NCBI GenBank assembly: GCA_937902445.1
Contig: CALELJ010000025.1
Location: forward strand, 1 to 15,732
Reading direction: 5' to 3'
Length of the DNA stretch: 15,732 bases
Source of the DNA: an uncultured Treponema sp.
GTDB taxonomy: Bacteria; Spirochaetota; Spirochaetia; Treponematales; Treponemataceae
Shown: in pieces, positions 1 to 7,925 of the stretch
Position numbering within the stretch: the stretch's first letter is position 1
Layout: each line of letters opens with the position of its first letter
Notes under the pieces: model-generated
What the model saw: only the letters and a program-made list of their open reading frames with translations
Databases searched by the model: none
What the model was told of the DNA's origin: nothing
Translations under genes and position numbers: made by a program

Positions 1-2010
1 CCAGAAGATCCGCTCCGCGCCGTTTTCCACAAAGACAGAAACACCTGAAACATCCATGAGAACATGACCTCCGGAAGAGGTTACCTTTGAAGAGAGAATA
101 TCTCCATCGAAGACAACCTTTGCACCGTCCGGCATACAGCTTCGCTTGAACTGCTGCATGAAAAATCTTCTGTAGAAGGACTTGAGCCATTTAAGTATTA
201 TTTTGTCCGTGTAGACAAGTTCTGTTCCTTCAGCTTTCTTTCCTTCAAGGGCAGTGCGGGCAAGATAGAAAATCTTACGTGGACTGAATCCCCATCGAAG
301 AACATAGTAGAGGAAGAAGTCATGGAGTTCATAAGGTCCTACAAGTTCTTCCGTTTTCTGGCTTATGGTTCCGTTTTCTGGAGGAAGCAGTTCTGGGCTT
401 ACTGGAGTGTTCAGGATATCTACAAGGACATTCGACAGTTCCGCCTGATTGCCGGATGATGCTTCGTCTGCAAACCATGATACAAGATATCGTACCAGAG
501 TTTTAGGGATGCTCGAATTGACGCCGTACATGGACATGTGGTCTCCGTTGTAGGTGCACCATCCCAATGCCAGTTCGCTAAGGTCTCCTGTTCCAATTAC
601 GAGTCCTCCGGTTTTGTTTGCATAGTCCATGAGAATGTAAGTGCGTCCACGGGCCTGTCCGTTTTCATAGGTGATGTCATGAATTTTTATGTCGTGACCT
701 ATGTCCTCGTAATGCTGGGTAACGGATTTCTTTATGTCGATTTCCTTGAGTGTCGCACCAATTTCCCCGGCAAGAAGACAGGCGTTTTTATAGGTTCTGT
801 CGGTTGTTCCGAATGCTGGCATGGTGATTGCGAAAATGTTTTTTCTGTCAAGACCGCATTTGTCAAAGGCGCGTGCTGTGACAAGCAGGGCAAGGGTACT
901 GTCAAGTCCTCCGCTTAAACCGATGACTGCGCTTTTTGCATGGATGTGCCGTAATCTTTTTGCAAGACCTTCAGACTGCATTTCAATTACTGCAAAGCAT
1001 CTTTCGTTTCTTTTGTCTTTGTCAGACGGAACAAAAGGATGCGGATCTACATGGTCCATGAGCTTTGCGTTTTTTTCGCAAAGAATATTTGAGTTTTTGA
1101 AGTCAGTATATACAGTTTCATATTCGCCGGAGATGAAAGTTTCTCCCTTCGTGAATGTATTTGACTTCAGTCTGTCATGATTTATTTTTTCAAGATCGAT
1201 GTCACAGATTGAAATCCTGTCGAAGTCATCAAAAAGTTTTGTCTCGGATTTTATTGATCCGTTGTGGCATATAAGGTTGTGTCCGCTGAAGACCATGTCA
1301 GTGGTGCTTTCATCGTGTCCTGCGTTTGCATAGATGTAGGCGCTTATGGTTTTTGCAGAGTGTGCGGCAACCAGCATTTTTCTATATTCGGCTTTACCTG
1401 CGACTTCATTTCCCGCACTCAGGTTTGCGATTATGGTTGCTCCGTTAAGGGCATGTCTTGTTGAAGGCGCAAGGGGAACCCAAAGGTCCTCGCAGATTTC
1501 ACATGCAATTTTTACAAGACTGTCGCCGGAACTCTGGATGATGATGTCAGTTCCAAATGGAATGTCGCAGAGGTCTTTGCCGAGTGTTATCCTTGTGTTT
1601 GGTTTTCCGTTCCATGAGGCAAACCATCTGTCTTCATAGAATTCGCCGTAGTTCGGTATGAATGTTTTTGGAACAATTGCAATGACTTTCCCGTGATGGA
1701 TGAATGCAGCGCAGTTGTATCTGTCGTCCATGAAAGAAACGGGCAGGCCAACGGCAAACAGAACGTCCGTCCTTTTGGTTTCCTTGCATATTTTTTCCAG
1801 GGCTTTTATTGAATTTTCCTCAAGTGTTTTCTGCTGGAAAAGATCCTGGCATGTGTACCCGGTGACCGAAAGTTCCGGGAAAACCAGCAGGTTTACATGG
1901 TCTGAGTTAGATTTTTTTACAAGTTCAATGATCTTATCCGCATTGCAATCTGTGTCAGCAACTGTCAGTGAAGGGCTTACGCAGCCAACTCTGAAATATC
2001 CATAGTTCAT
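1..2010 (-). CDS. nadE: Glutamine-dependent NAD+ synthetase (3' end outside window)
   Basis: This gene makes NAD+ from deamido-NAD+ and ATP in the cytoplasm, with ammonia supplied by an attached glutaminase domain. The frame is open for 670 codons and runs off the window edge. Residues 1-300 are a nitrilase-type amidase with the expected triad: Glu46 in FPELSVTGY, Lys115 in PKTFIPNYGEFYE and Cys173 in CEICEDLW. Residues 335-630 are the synthetase, with the ATP pyrophosphatase loop SGGLDS at 366-371 and GTGDLSELALGW at 473-484. The layout matches the long (about 680 aa) Mycobacterium-type NadE. The ATG at 2010 has no Shine-Dalgarno but sits 6 nt after a -10-like box. Beyond QQFKRSCMPDGAK (619-631) the C-terminal sequence departs from the usual SPRGDWRMPSD-like ending. 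The preceding gene on the same strand ends 53 nt upstream. Confidence 0.95.
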   Translation of the reverse strand, partial: MNYGYFRVGCVSPSLTVADTDCNADKIIELVKKSNSDHVNLLVFPELSVTGYTCQDLFQQKTLEENSIKALEKICKETKRTDVLFAVGLPVSFMDDRYNCAAFIHHGKVIAIVPKTFIPNYGEFYEDRWFASWNGKPNTRITLGKDLCDIPFGTDIIIQSSGDSLVKIACEICEDLWVPLAPSTRHALNGATIIANLSAGNEVAGKAEYRKMLVAAHSAKTISAYIYANAGHDESTTDMVFSGHNLICHNGSIKSETKLFDDFDRISICDIDLEKINHDRLKSNTFTKGETFISGEYETVYTDFKNSNILCEKNAKLMDHVDPHPFVPSDKDKRNERCFAVIEMQSEGLAKRLRHIHAKSAVIGLSGGLDSTLALLVTARAFDKCGLDRKNIFAITMPAFGTTDRTYKNACLLAGEIGATLKEIDIKKSVTQHYEDIGHDIKIHDITYENGQARGRTYILMDYANKTGGLVIGTGDLSELALGWCTYNGDHMSMYGVNSSIPKTLVRYLVSWFADEASSGNQAELSNVLVDILNTPVSPELLPPENGTISQKTEELVGPYELHDFFLYYVLRWGFSPRKIFYLARTALEGKKAEGTELVYTDKIILKWLKSFYRRFFMQQFKRSCMPDGAKVVFDGDILSSKVTSSGGHVLMDVSGVSVFVENGAERIFW

Positions 2011-2016
2011 GCTGAC

Positions 2017-2045
2017 AGTATACTGTTTAGTGGTTTTGTTCACAA
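2017..2045 (-). promoter_or_regulatory. Candidate sigma-70-type promoter of nadE, leaderless geometry
   Basis: Read on the minus strand, TTGTGA (2040-2045) and TATACT (2017-2022) are separated by 17 nt. The -10 box ends 6 nt before the nadE ATG, so the predicted transcription start is at or within about one base of the start codon. No GGAG-like ribosome binding site is present upstream of this ATG, which agrees with a leaderless transcript. This is a consensus match only and has not been tested. Confidence 0.5.
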
Positions 2046-2063
2046 CCAATTGATGAAGAGAAT

Positions 2064-3113
2064 TTATCTGCTGAAATGTGAAACGATGTCGTCCTTGCTG
2101 TTCTGCAACAGTTCAAGAACATCAGGACGGAATGCATCTTTGTCCCCTGTAATCGAATCCATGGCCATCATGAAGTCACCTTCTGTAGGAACCTCATCTT
2201 CTTTTGTAAAGAAATGCTGGCAGAATTCAATGGCAATGGCAGTCATCTGTGTATAGATGTTGTTAATGGTGCTTTTAAGTCCATGAGGCATTCCGCGACC
2301 GTCAAAACGTTCATGATGGTGCATGCAGATGTCTGAAGCAATCTTTACAAAGAAAGAAACTGCAGGACTTGAGTTGACCGCAATAAGGTCGGCTCCGGCA
2401 ATCGTATGGGTTGCAGGAATTTCATCGATGTCAGCCTGTGAGACAACCTTGAATTTCTCCTGATGGACAATTGCACGTCCGATATCGTAGAAATATGCGG
2501 CCTGGCTGATGATTTCAATTCCTTCCGGAGTGAGATCACGGGGTGCCTTTAGTGCAAAGTAGTTTTCAAGGAGAATATGTACGATTTCACTTACATGAAT
2601 GTAAAGAGAATCGTCTTTTTTCTCGCTCATGAGATAGGTAAGGTATACGCGGCGAAGTTTTTCCGCATAGACTGCTGTTGCCCTGAGTTCATTTTCGTTG
2701 ATGTTTCCATTGACTGAAGAAGATGCTGGTGGTGCCTGGAATGCTTCTTTTGAGGCATACAGGGCCTTGAGCTTTGTAAGAACCTGTTCACTGTCATATG
2801 GTTTCTTGAAAAAGCCGGAACAACCGAAGTTTGCGGCCTTTATGATGTTGTTTTTCTGAGCTTCAGCAGAAATGAGAATGATCTGCATTCCAGCATGGCG
2901 GGATTTGTCGAGAAGGCTCAATACCTCAAATCCACCAAGACCAGGCATGTTTATATCAAGAATGAGTCCATCAATTTTGATTGTTGGATTATTGAGAATT
3001 TCCAGGGCAGCATAACCGGAATCAGCTTCAATTACGCTGTAACCTGAAACAAGAATGTTTTTAAGAATAGCACGGTCGATTTCGGAATCGTCTACAATAA
3101 GTAAAGTTGTCAT
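2064..3113 (-). CDS. Response regulator with receiver and degenerate HD-GYP-like domain
   Basis: A 349-aa cytoplasmic signalling protein. Residues 1-118 are a CheY-type receiver with the acidic pair Asp8/Asp9, phospho-acceptor Asp53 (LILDINMP), Ser82 and Lys104 (KKPY). A linker (120-145) leads to an HD-GYP-like output, the fold of cyclic-di-GMP phosphodiesterases. His173, His236 (HTIAGADLI) and the run HHHERFDGRGMP (265-276) match the family. The central HD is replaced by Tyr209-Asp210 (YDIGR instead of HDIGK), and GYP reads GMP. Loss of the metal-binding His suggests weak or no catalysis, so it may act as a binding or scaffold protein; that is inference. AGGGG lies 7 nt before the ATG and supports the start. 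No sensor kinase or other cyclic-di-GMP gene is adjacent. Confidence 0.88.
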   Translation of the reverse strand: MTTLLIVDDSEIDRAILKNILVSGYSVIEADSGYAALEILNNPTIKIDGLILDINMPGLGGFEVLSLLDKSRHAGMQIILISAEAQKNNIIKAANFGCSGFFKKPYDSEQVLTKLKALYASKEAFQAPPASSSVNGNINENELRATAVYAEKLRRVYLTYLMSEKKDDSLYIHVSEIVHILLENYFALKAPRDLTPEGIEIISQAAYFYDIGRAIVHQEKFKVVSQADIDEIPATHTIAGADLIAVNSSPAVSFFVKIASDICMHHHERFDGRGMPHGLKSTINNIYTQMTAIAIEFCQHFFTKEDEVPTEGDFMMAMDSITGDKDAFRPDVLELLQNSKDDIVSHFSR

Positions 3114-3129
3114 ATCATCCCCTGACTAA

Positions 3130-3158
3130 AGTTTAATCCACTAGTTTTGATTTGTCCA
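3130..3158 (-). promoter_or_regulatory. Candidate promoter of the response regulator gene
   Basis: On the minus strand TGGACA (3153-3158), a 17-nt spacer and TAAACT (3130-3135) lie just upstream of the gene. A TTATAAT-containing stretch slightly further upstream (TATAAT at 3161-3166) is an alternative -10, but I see no good -35 for it. Choice between the two is uncertain. Confidence 0.35.
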
Positions 3159-3310
3159 CAATTATAACAAAATGTAGGATTTTTAAGCTATTTTAATACT
3201 GAATTTGTTATTATTATCATAGATATATGAGATGAATATCATATTTTTGCAATTCACCCTGTTCCGTCGGAAAACTTGCTGCTGTTTGCCGGGACTGCCA
3301 TTTTGATGTG

Positions 3311-3339
3311 TTGTAGACCTAGCTGAAATTTGATAAAAT
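3311..3339 (+). promoter_or_regulatory. Candidate promoter of the EF-G/radical SAM unit
   Basis: TTGTAG (3311-3316), a 17-nt spacer and TAAAAT (3334-3339) precede the EF-G gene, predicting a leader of roughly 38 nt. The -35 is weak (3 of 6) and the -10 good (5 of 6). The rest of the 270-nt divergent gap (3114-3383) is AT-rich, and I see no hairpin terminator or riboswitch in it. Confidence 0.4.
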
Positions 3340-3383
3340 AGACGGACCTTTAAAATACATTTTGCTAGTTACAGGGAATTATT

Positions 3384-5429
3384 ATGTCAGACGATTTGTC
3401 AAAGATGAGAAACATCGGAATCATGGCTCATATTGATGCCGGAAAAACAACGACAACAGAACGAATCCTTTATTATTCAGGAAAAATTCATAAAATCGGT
3501 GAAATCGATGATGGTGCCGCTACCATGGACTTCATGAAGCAGGAACAGGAACGAGGAATCACAATCGCTTCTGCTGCCATCACCACGGAATGGAAAGGCT
3601 ACAAGATTAATATCATCGATACTCCGGGTCACGTTGACTTTACTGCGGAAGTTGAACGTTCACTCCGCGTTCTTGATGGTGCCGTTGCGGTAATCTGTGC
3701 CGTAGGCCATGTTCAGCCTCAGACGGAAACTGTATGGAGACAGGCCGATGAGTTCAATGTTCCAAGAATCTGTTTTGTAAACAAGATGGACAGAATCGGT
3801 GCGGACTTCTTTGAGGCAATGAAAGACGTAAAGGAAAAGTTCGGCTGTGAGACTGTTGCCCTCGAAGTTCCTATGGGAGCCGGGCAGAACTTTGAAGGTG
3901 TCATCGACCTTTTTGAGATGAAGGAAATCCGCTGGAATGCAGAAGATGACGGTGAGACTTTTGAAGTCACTGATCTGAGCGATGCAAACAAGGCACTTGC
4001 AGAAGAATGGCGCGAAAAGATGATCGATGCCATCGCTTCCGTTGATGATGATCTTGGAATGCTTTATCTTGAAGGTGAGACAATTACAAACGAGCAGCTT
4101 AAGACTGCCTTGAGGAATGCCGTCATTACAAGAAAGATAGTTCCGTTCCTCTGTGGTTCAAGCCGCCACAACCAGGGCATTCAGCCTTTGATGGATGCAA
4201 TTACTGAATACCTTCCATGCCCTACAGACATTCCGCCTGCAAAAGGAATCCAGATCAAGAAGCATGAGGAAACGGAAGTTGAGGTTCCATGTGATCCTGA
4301 CGCAAAGACTCCGATCGGCCTTGTATTCAAGATCCAGTACGACCGTGAAGCCGGAATCCTTTGCTTTGTCCGCATGTACTCGGGCAAGATTACTACAGGA
4401 TCCCAGATCTACAATGTGGCAAAAAAGAAGCGTGAGCGCGTAAACAGAATCTTGCGCGTAAATGCAAACCATATGGAACAGATGGACAGCGTAAGTGCAG
4501 GTGACATCGCCGTGTTTGTCGGTCTCAAGCTTGCTCAGACCGGTGATACCATCGGAAGTGAAGGCATGCCGGTTCTTCTTGAAAGCGTAAACTTCCCGGA
4601 ACCTGTTATTTCCATTGCCATCGAGCCTGAAACTTTGAGCGACAGCGACAAGCTTAAGGAAACTCTTGAAATCTTAAGCCGCGAAGATCCTACATTTACT
4701 TCCCGTGACGATGAAGAAACGGGTCAGCTGGTTATCAGCGGAATGGGTGAGCTTCACCTTGATGTCCTTGTTACACGCATTCGTGATGACTTTAAGGTTG
4801 CCTGCCGTGTTGGCGCACCTCAGGTTACATACCGCGAAGCCGTTACTTCTTCCGCAGACTTTGTTGAAGAATACAGCCGCGTTCTTGCAGGAAAGGAAAA
4901 TGCAGCCGGCCTTACGGTTCACTGCGAGCCTCGCGAAACAGGCAGCGGAAACCTCTATACATGCACAGTTACAGACAACAATATTCCGGATGAAATCTAC
5001 GATGCCATCCGCAACAGCATGGAGGCATGTTTTGCATCCGGAATCAAATGGGGCTATCCTTGTACAGATACAGCCATTACTGTTACTGGTATCAAGTATG
5101 ATGAAACAACTGCATCTACCTTTGCCTTTGAGGCAGCTGCGGCAGAAGCTTTCGACAAGGTATGCTGTTCCGCAAATCCTGAGATGCTTGAACCTGTCAT
5201 GAACGTTGACATTGAAAGTCCGACTGAATTTGTCGGCGATGCAATGAGTCAGGTTACCCAGCGTGGCGGAATGATCCAGAGCATGGAAGACAAGGCAGGT
5301 GGTTCCGTAGTTCACGCACAGGCACCGATGGCAAAGATGTTCGGCTTTACGACGACATTGCGTTCCGTTACACAGGGACGTGCTAGCTTTGGCATGACAT
5401 TCAGCCACTTCCAGAAGAAGACAAACTAG
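3384..5429 (+). CDS. Elongation factor G paralogue, probably spirochaete spd-type
   Basis: A 681-aa translational GTPase acting on the ribosome. The GTPase domain is intact: P-loop AHIDAGKT (15-22), switch I ERGITI (56-61), DTPGH (79-83) with catalytic His83, and NKMD (133-136). Domains II to V follow in the EF-G order and end with the domain V RSVTQGR motif. Domain IV is unusual. The first tip loop, normally SGGRGQYGHV, reads LAGKENAAGLTV (501-512), and the second, normally HDVDSSE, reads YDETTAS starting at Tyr572, so the His needed for translocation in classical EF-G is absent. Spirochaetes are known to carry two EF-Gs, one for translocation and one for recycling. This one looks more like the non-canonical copy, but I cannot assign it firmly. 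The start is supported by AGGGA upstream of the ATG. It is followed after 6 nt by a radical SAM gene. Confidence 0.9.
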   Translation: MSDDLSKMRNIGIMAHIDAGKTTTTERILYYSGKIHKIGEIDDGAATMDFMKQEQERGITIASAAITTEWKGYKINIIDTPGHVDFTAEVERSLRVLDGAVAVICAVGHVQPQTETVWRQADEFNVPRICFVNKMDRIGADFFEAMKDVKEKFGCETVALEVPMGAGQNFEGVIDLFEMKEIRWNAEDDGETFEVTDLSDANKALAEEWREKMIDAIASVDDDLGMLYLEGETITNEQLKTALRNAVITRKIVPFLCGSSRHNQGIQPLMDAITEYLPCPTDIPPAKGIQIKKHEETEVEVPCDPDAKTPIGLVFKIQYDREAGILCFVRMYSGKITTGSQIYNVAKKKRERVNRILRVNANHMEQMDSVSAGDIAVFVGLKLAQTGDTIGSEGMPVLLESVNFPEPVISIAIEPETLSDSDKLKETLEILSREDPTFTSRDDEETGQLVISGMGELHLDVLVTRIRDDFKVACRVGAPQVTYREAVTSSADFVEEYSRVLAGKENAAGLTVHCEPRETGSGNLYTCTVTDNNIPDEIYDAIRNSMEACFASGIKWGYPCTDTAITVTGIKYDETTASTFAFEAAAAEAFDKVCCSANPEMLEPVMNVDIESPTEFVGDAMSQVTQRGGMIQSMEDKAGGSVVHAQAPMAKMFGFTTTLRSVTQGRASFGMTFSHFQKKTN

Positions 5430-5435
5430 AAAGAA

Positions 5436-7094
5436 ATGAAAAAGAGCATATTGTGTGTCACAGCCCTGGTTGAAACTTCTCCGCAGGCTTTGCCCCTGGG
5501 GGCGGCTTGCATATGCTCTTCAATCAATCACGCTTCCGAAACAAAGGATCTTTTCTCAGCAAAACTATTCGATTTTTCTCTCGAAGACAGCTATGACCTT
5601 GAAAAAATTTCGGATGATATATGTTCTGACAAAACTCTTTATGCAGTGTCTTTCAGCATCTATGTATGGAACAGAAATGTTCTCGAAAAACTTTGCGGCC
5701 TCATAAAGGAAAAAAGACCTGAGGTGTTTTCCATAGCTGGAGGCCCGGAAGTTACGGCAAATCCCTTCAGTTTCAAAAACTTTGACTGGCTTTGTTCAGG
5801 CGAAGGTGAAAGCTCCGTTGTGCATCTTTTGAGCGGTCTTGAAAAGAAACAGGCTCCTGAGATCCAGGGCGTCTATAAAAACGGAACTGGGGCTAATGAA
5901 AAGGAATCCGTACGCTCCATGCCTTGTCCTGTTGAAAATCTTCCATCTCCTTATCTTGACGGAACCCTTGATGTAAAAAAATACGGTGGTGCCCTTTGGG
6001 AACTTGCCCGTGGCTGTCCCTTCAAATGTTCCTATTGCTATGAAAGCAAGGGCGAAAAAAGAATCAAATATTTTCCGATGGAGCGTCTGGAAAAGGAACT
6101 GGATTACTTTGCACGCAACAAGGTTCCCCAGGTTTTTGTCCTTGATCCTACCTATAATGCCGGCAAGCAGCGAGCGCTTGAGATGCTGAAACTTATAAAA
6201 AAGAAGACTCCTGATACCTTCTACTATTTCGAGGCCCGTGCGGAATTCATAGACCGTCAGCTGGCAAAGGCTTTTGCGGAAATTCCTTGCAGCCTTCAGT
6301 TTGGATTGCAAAGTGCTGATGAAGAAGTATTGAAGAAAGTAAACAGAACCTTCAATAAAAAAACTTTTCAGAAAAATATAGGCCTTTTGAATGAAACCGG
6401 TGCCATTTTTGGTTTTGACCTCATATATGGTCTGCCTGGCGACACTTTCAAGGGATTCAAGGCAAGCATAGATTTTGCACTTTCCCTGTACCCGAATAAT
6501 CTTGAACTTTTCTGCCTTGCTGTTCTTCCTGGAACCGATCTTGCGGAACAGGCTCTTGAACTTGGACTTACATGGCAGCATGAAGCTCCATATCTTGTGA
6601 CGGACTCCACAAGTTTTCACAGTGAGGGAATTGAAAGGGCGAGAAGCCTGTCCAGGTGCATAAACTGGTTTTACAACGACGGAAGGGCTGTGCCATGGTT
6701 CATGAACCTGGTTCACCCATTGAAGGAAAAACCTTCCGAATTTTTCACCGGCTTTGAAAAATACTGCTGGCAGAATGATATTGACTGTGAGTCCGGTGAT
6801 TTTGCTTTCATCACTAAAAACCAGATGGAATTCATCTCAGGCAGATATGCTGAAAAGCATCTTGATAAAATGATTCCAGCTGCCCGTGACCTCATCGCCA
6901 TGAACAACGCATTGAGCCTTGTGACTGCCGATGGAAAGGAATCAGTCCTTGAGCTTTCATATCATCCCGATGACCTTATGAGTGAATACGGAACCGACAT
7001 TTTCTTTTTTGCCCAGAATGCAGGAAAATATAAAAACCGTACCAGGGTCTTTGCCGGAAAAAACGGACCTGACTGGCAGGTCCTGAAAAAATAG
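5436..7094 (+). CDS. B12-binding-domain radical SAM protein, DUF4080-like C-terminus
   Basis: A 552-aa protein of the class B radical SAM type. Residues 1-150 resemble a cobalamin-binding Rossmann domain, with AGGPEVTANP (101-110) and the GEGE motif (122-125), which are typical of these proteins. The radical SAM core starts at about residue 180, with the [4Fe-4S] motif CPFKCSYC (Cys194, Cys198, Cys201), followed by barrel motifs including LQFGLQSADEEVLKKVNR and FDLIYGLPGD. The remainder (about 380-550) resembles the DUF4080 region often attached to such proteins; that label is from memory. The substrate is unknown, and methyl transfer or rearrangement are both possible for the class. It starts 6 nt after the EF-G stop, with a weak purine-rich ribosome binding site, so it is probably co-transcribed and translationally coupled. 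Its stop lies 1 nt from the convergent gene. Confidence 0.85.
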   Translation: MKKSILCVTALVETSPQALPLGAACICSSINHASETKDLFSAKLFDFSLEDSYDLEKISDDICSDKTLYAVSFSIYVWNRNVLEKLCGLIKEKRPEVFSIAGGPEVTANPFSFKNFDWLCSGEGESSVVHLLSGLEKKQAPEIQGVYKNGTGANEKESVRSMPCPVENLPSPYLDGTLDVKKYGGALWELARGCPFKCSYCYESKGEKRIKYFPMERLEKELDYFARNKVPQVFVLDPTYNAGKQRALEMLKLIKKKTPDTFYYFEARAEFIDRQLAKAFAEIPCSLQFGLQSADEEVLKKVNRTFNKKTFQKNIGLLNETGAIFGFDLIYGLPGDTFKGFKASIDFALSLYPNNLELFCLAVLPGTDLAEQALELGLTWQHEAPYLVTDSTSFHSEGIERARSLSRCINWFYNDGRAVPWFMNLVHPLKEKPSEFFTGFEKYCWQNDIDCESGDFAFITKNQMEFISGRYAEKHLDKMIPAARDLIAMNNALSLVTADGKESVLELSYHPDDLMSEYGTDIFFFAQNAGKYKNRTRVFAGKNGPDWQVLKK

Positions 7095-7095
7095 T

Positions 7096-7800
7096 CTAGT
7101 AGTTATACCAGCCGCTTGCAGTCTGGTCAGCCATCTGAATGAGAAGCACCAGAGGATTTTCCAGAAAATTCGAGTAGTTCATCATTTCGGTATCAGTAAC
7201 ATCGCTGAACCCCATGTGGCGGCTTATGGCTTCAAGAACGTGCCGTTTCTTAAGGTAGGATGGCATGGTTTCAAGCAATAGAAGCACCGATTCGTTTCCG
7301 TGTCCAAGGTTTCTGTTGCCGTCTTTGACGGTGAAGTATGGAGTTTTCTTCCAGTTGCCAAAAATGTCCTTTGTGTTCCTGAAGCTTGTTGAATAGAATC
7401 CTGCCTTGCAGAAATCATGGGCAATAGCCGCAACAAAGATGTCACCCGCGGTGAAACTGTATTTTTCTGCATGGACTGTCTTCATGAAATCGATGAAAAA
7501 GGCTCCTGTAAATTTCAGGGCCTGGTATGCCACCTGGAGGGAATGTACGCAAAGGCCACCGTCAAAATTTCCGTGGAATCTGGTTGAGGCTGGGGAAGTG
7601 TAGAATTCGTGGTTTTCCATCCATGAAAGGAATGAAGTCCTTTCTTCTGCGTTTTCGATGGATTTTTCCGCCATCTGGCTTACTGTGAGCTTTATTTTTT
7701 CAATGTCAAAGCCTTCGTTTGTTATGGGCATGTTGTTTTCAAAAATTGCGATCAGGTCGTTTACATCGCACATGAGTTTTTCAAGTTCTTCTTTATTCAT
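7096..7800 (-). CDS. Small HD-domain phosphohydrolase
   Basis: A 234-aa protein with the HD metal-dependent phosphohydrolase pattern: His86 (CVHSLQVA), His128-Asp129 (AIAHDFCKAG), His167 (GHGNES), His195 (SRHMGF) and Asp225 (MADQTASGW). These are the spacing and residues of an intact metal site. Related small HD proteins are found in bacteria and phages. The substrate cannot be read from the sequence, although a nucleotide is plausible. I chose the ATG at 7800 because GGAG lies 5 nt before it and a strong promoter predicts transcription starting near 7816. That excludes the longer frame beginning with TTG at 7824. It is single, with its own promoter, and meets the radical SAM gene tail to tail with 1 nt between stops and no visible terminator. 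Confidence 0.8.
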   Translation of the reverse strand: MNKEELEKLMCDVNDLIAIFENNMPITNEGFDIEKIKLTVSQMAEKSIENAEERTSFLSWMENHEFYTSPASTRFHGNFDGGLCVHSLQVAYQALKFTGAFFIDFMKTVHAEKYSFTAGDIFVAAIAHDFCKAGFYSTSFRNTKDIFGNWKKTPYFTVKDGNRNLGHGNESVLLLLETMPSYLKKRHVLEAISRHMGFSDVTDTEMMNYSNFLENPLVLLIQMADQTASGWYNY

Positions 7801-7822
7801 AAAATCTCCATTAATCATTAAC

Positions 7823-7851
7823 AATATAAAATATTAAAACCCTTTTGGCAA
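7823..7851 (-). promoter_or_regulatory. Promoter of the HD-domain gene
   Basis: On the minus strand TTGCCA (7846-7851), exactly 17 nt, then TATATT (7823-7828). Each box matches the sigma-70 consensus at 5 of 6 positions, the best promoter match in the window. The predicted start near 7816 leaves a leader of about 16 nt holding the GGAG site for the ATG at 7800. Confidence 0.6.
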
Positions 7852-7872
7852 ATAAAGATAAAATCAGGTTGT

Positions 7873-7901
7873 TTGAATTTTTTCTTCCTTTATGGTAGAT
7901 T
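7873..7901 (+). promoter_or_regulatory. Candidate promoter of the suf-miaA operon
   Basis: TTGAAT (7873-7878), a 17-nt spacer and TAGATT (7896-7901) lie upstream of sufS and predict a leader of about 18 nt with the GGAG site at 7916-7919. Each box matches 4 of 6 consensus positions. I see no clear IscR- or Fur-like palindrome here. Confidence 0.4.
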
Positions 7902-7925
7902 TATCCATAAAATTTGGAGATTACT

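Noticed and set aside
538..2005. Several plus-strand frames of 66-126 codons in the first 2 kb
   Set aside because: All lie antisense to the continuous nadE frame, which carries the complete nitrilase triad and SGGLDS loop.
2031..2050. Hairpin TGGTT/AACCA downstream of the response regulator gene as a terminator
   Set aside because: Only a 5-bp stem with a long loop and no U-tract, and it overlaps the candidate -35 of nadE.
3232..3306. 24-codon plus-strand frame upstream of the EF-G gene, with a Cys-Cys-Cys run, considered as a leader peptide
   Set aside because: No Shine-Dalgarno, it lies mostly upstream of the candidate EF-G promoter, and there is no attenuator-like hairpin after it.
4674..5408. 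Long minus-strand frame (244 codons) opposite the EF-G gene, rich in cysteine
   Set aside because: It is antisense to conserved EF-G domains III to V and has the composition expected of a codon shadow, with no ribosome binding site or motif.
5796..6716. Minus-strand frame of 306 codons opposite the radical SAM gene
   Set aside because: The plus strand encodes clear B12 and radical SAM motifs here; the antisense frame shows no motif or start signal.
7080..7110. Terminator between the convergent radical SAM and HD genes
   Set aside because: The stops are 1 nt apart, and I see no stem with a U-tract on either strand.
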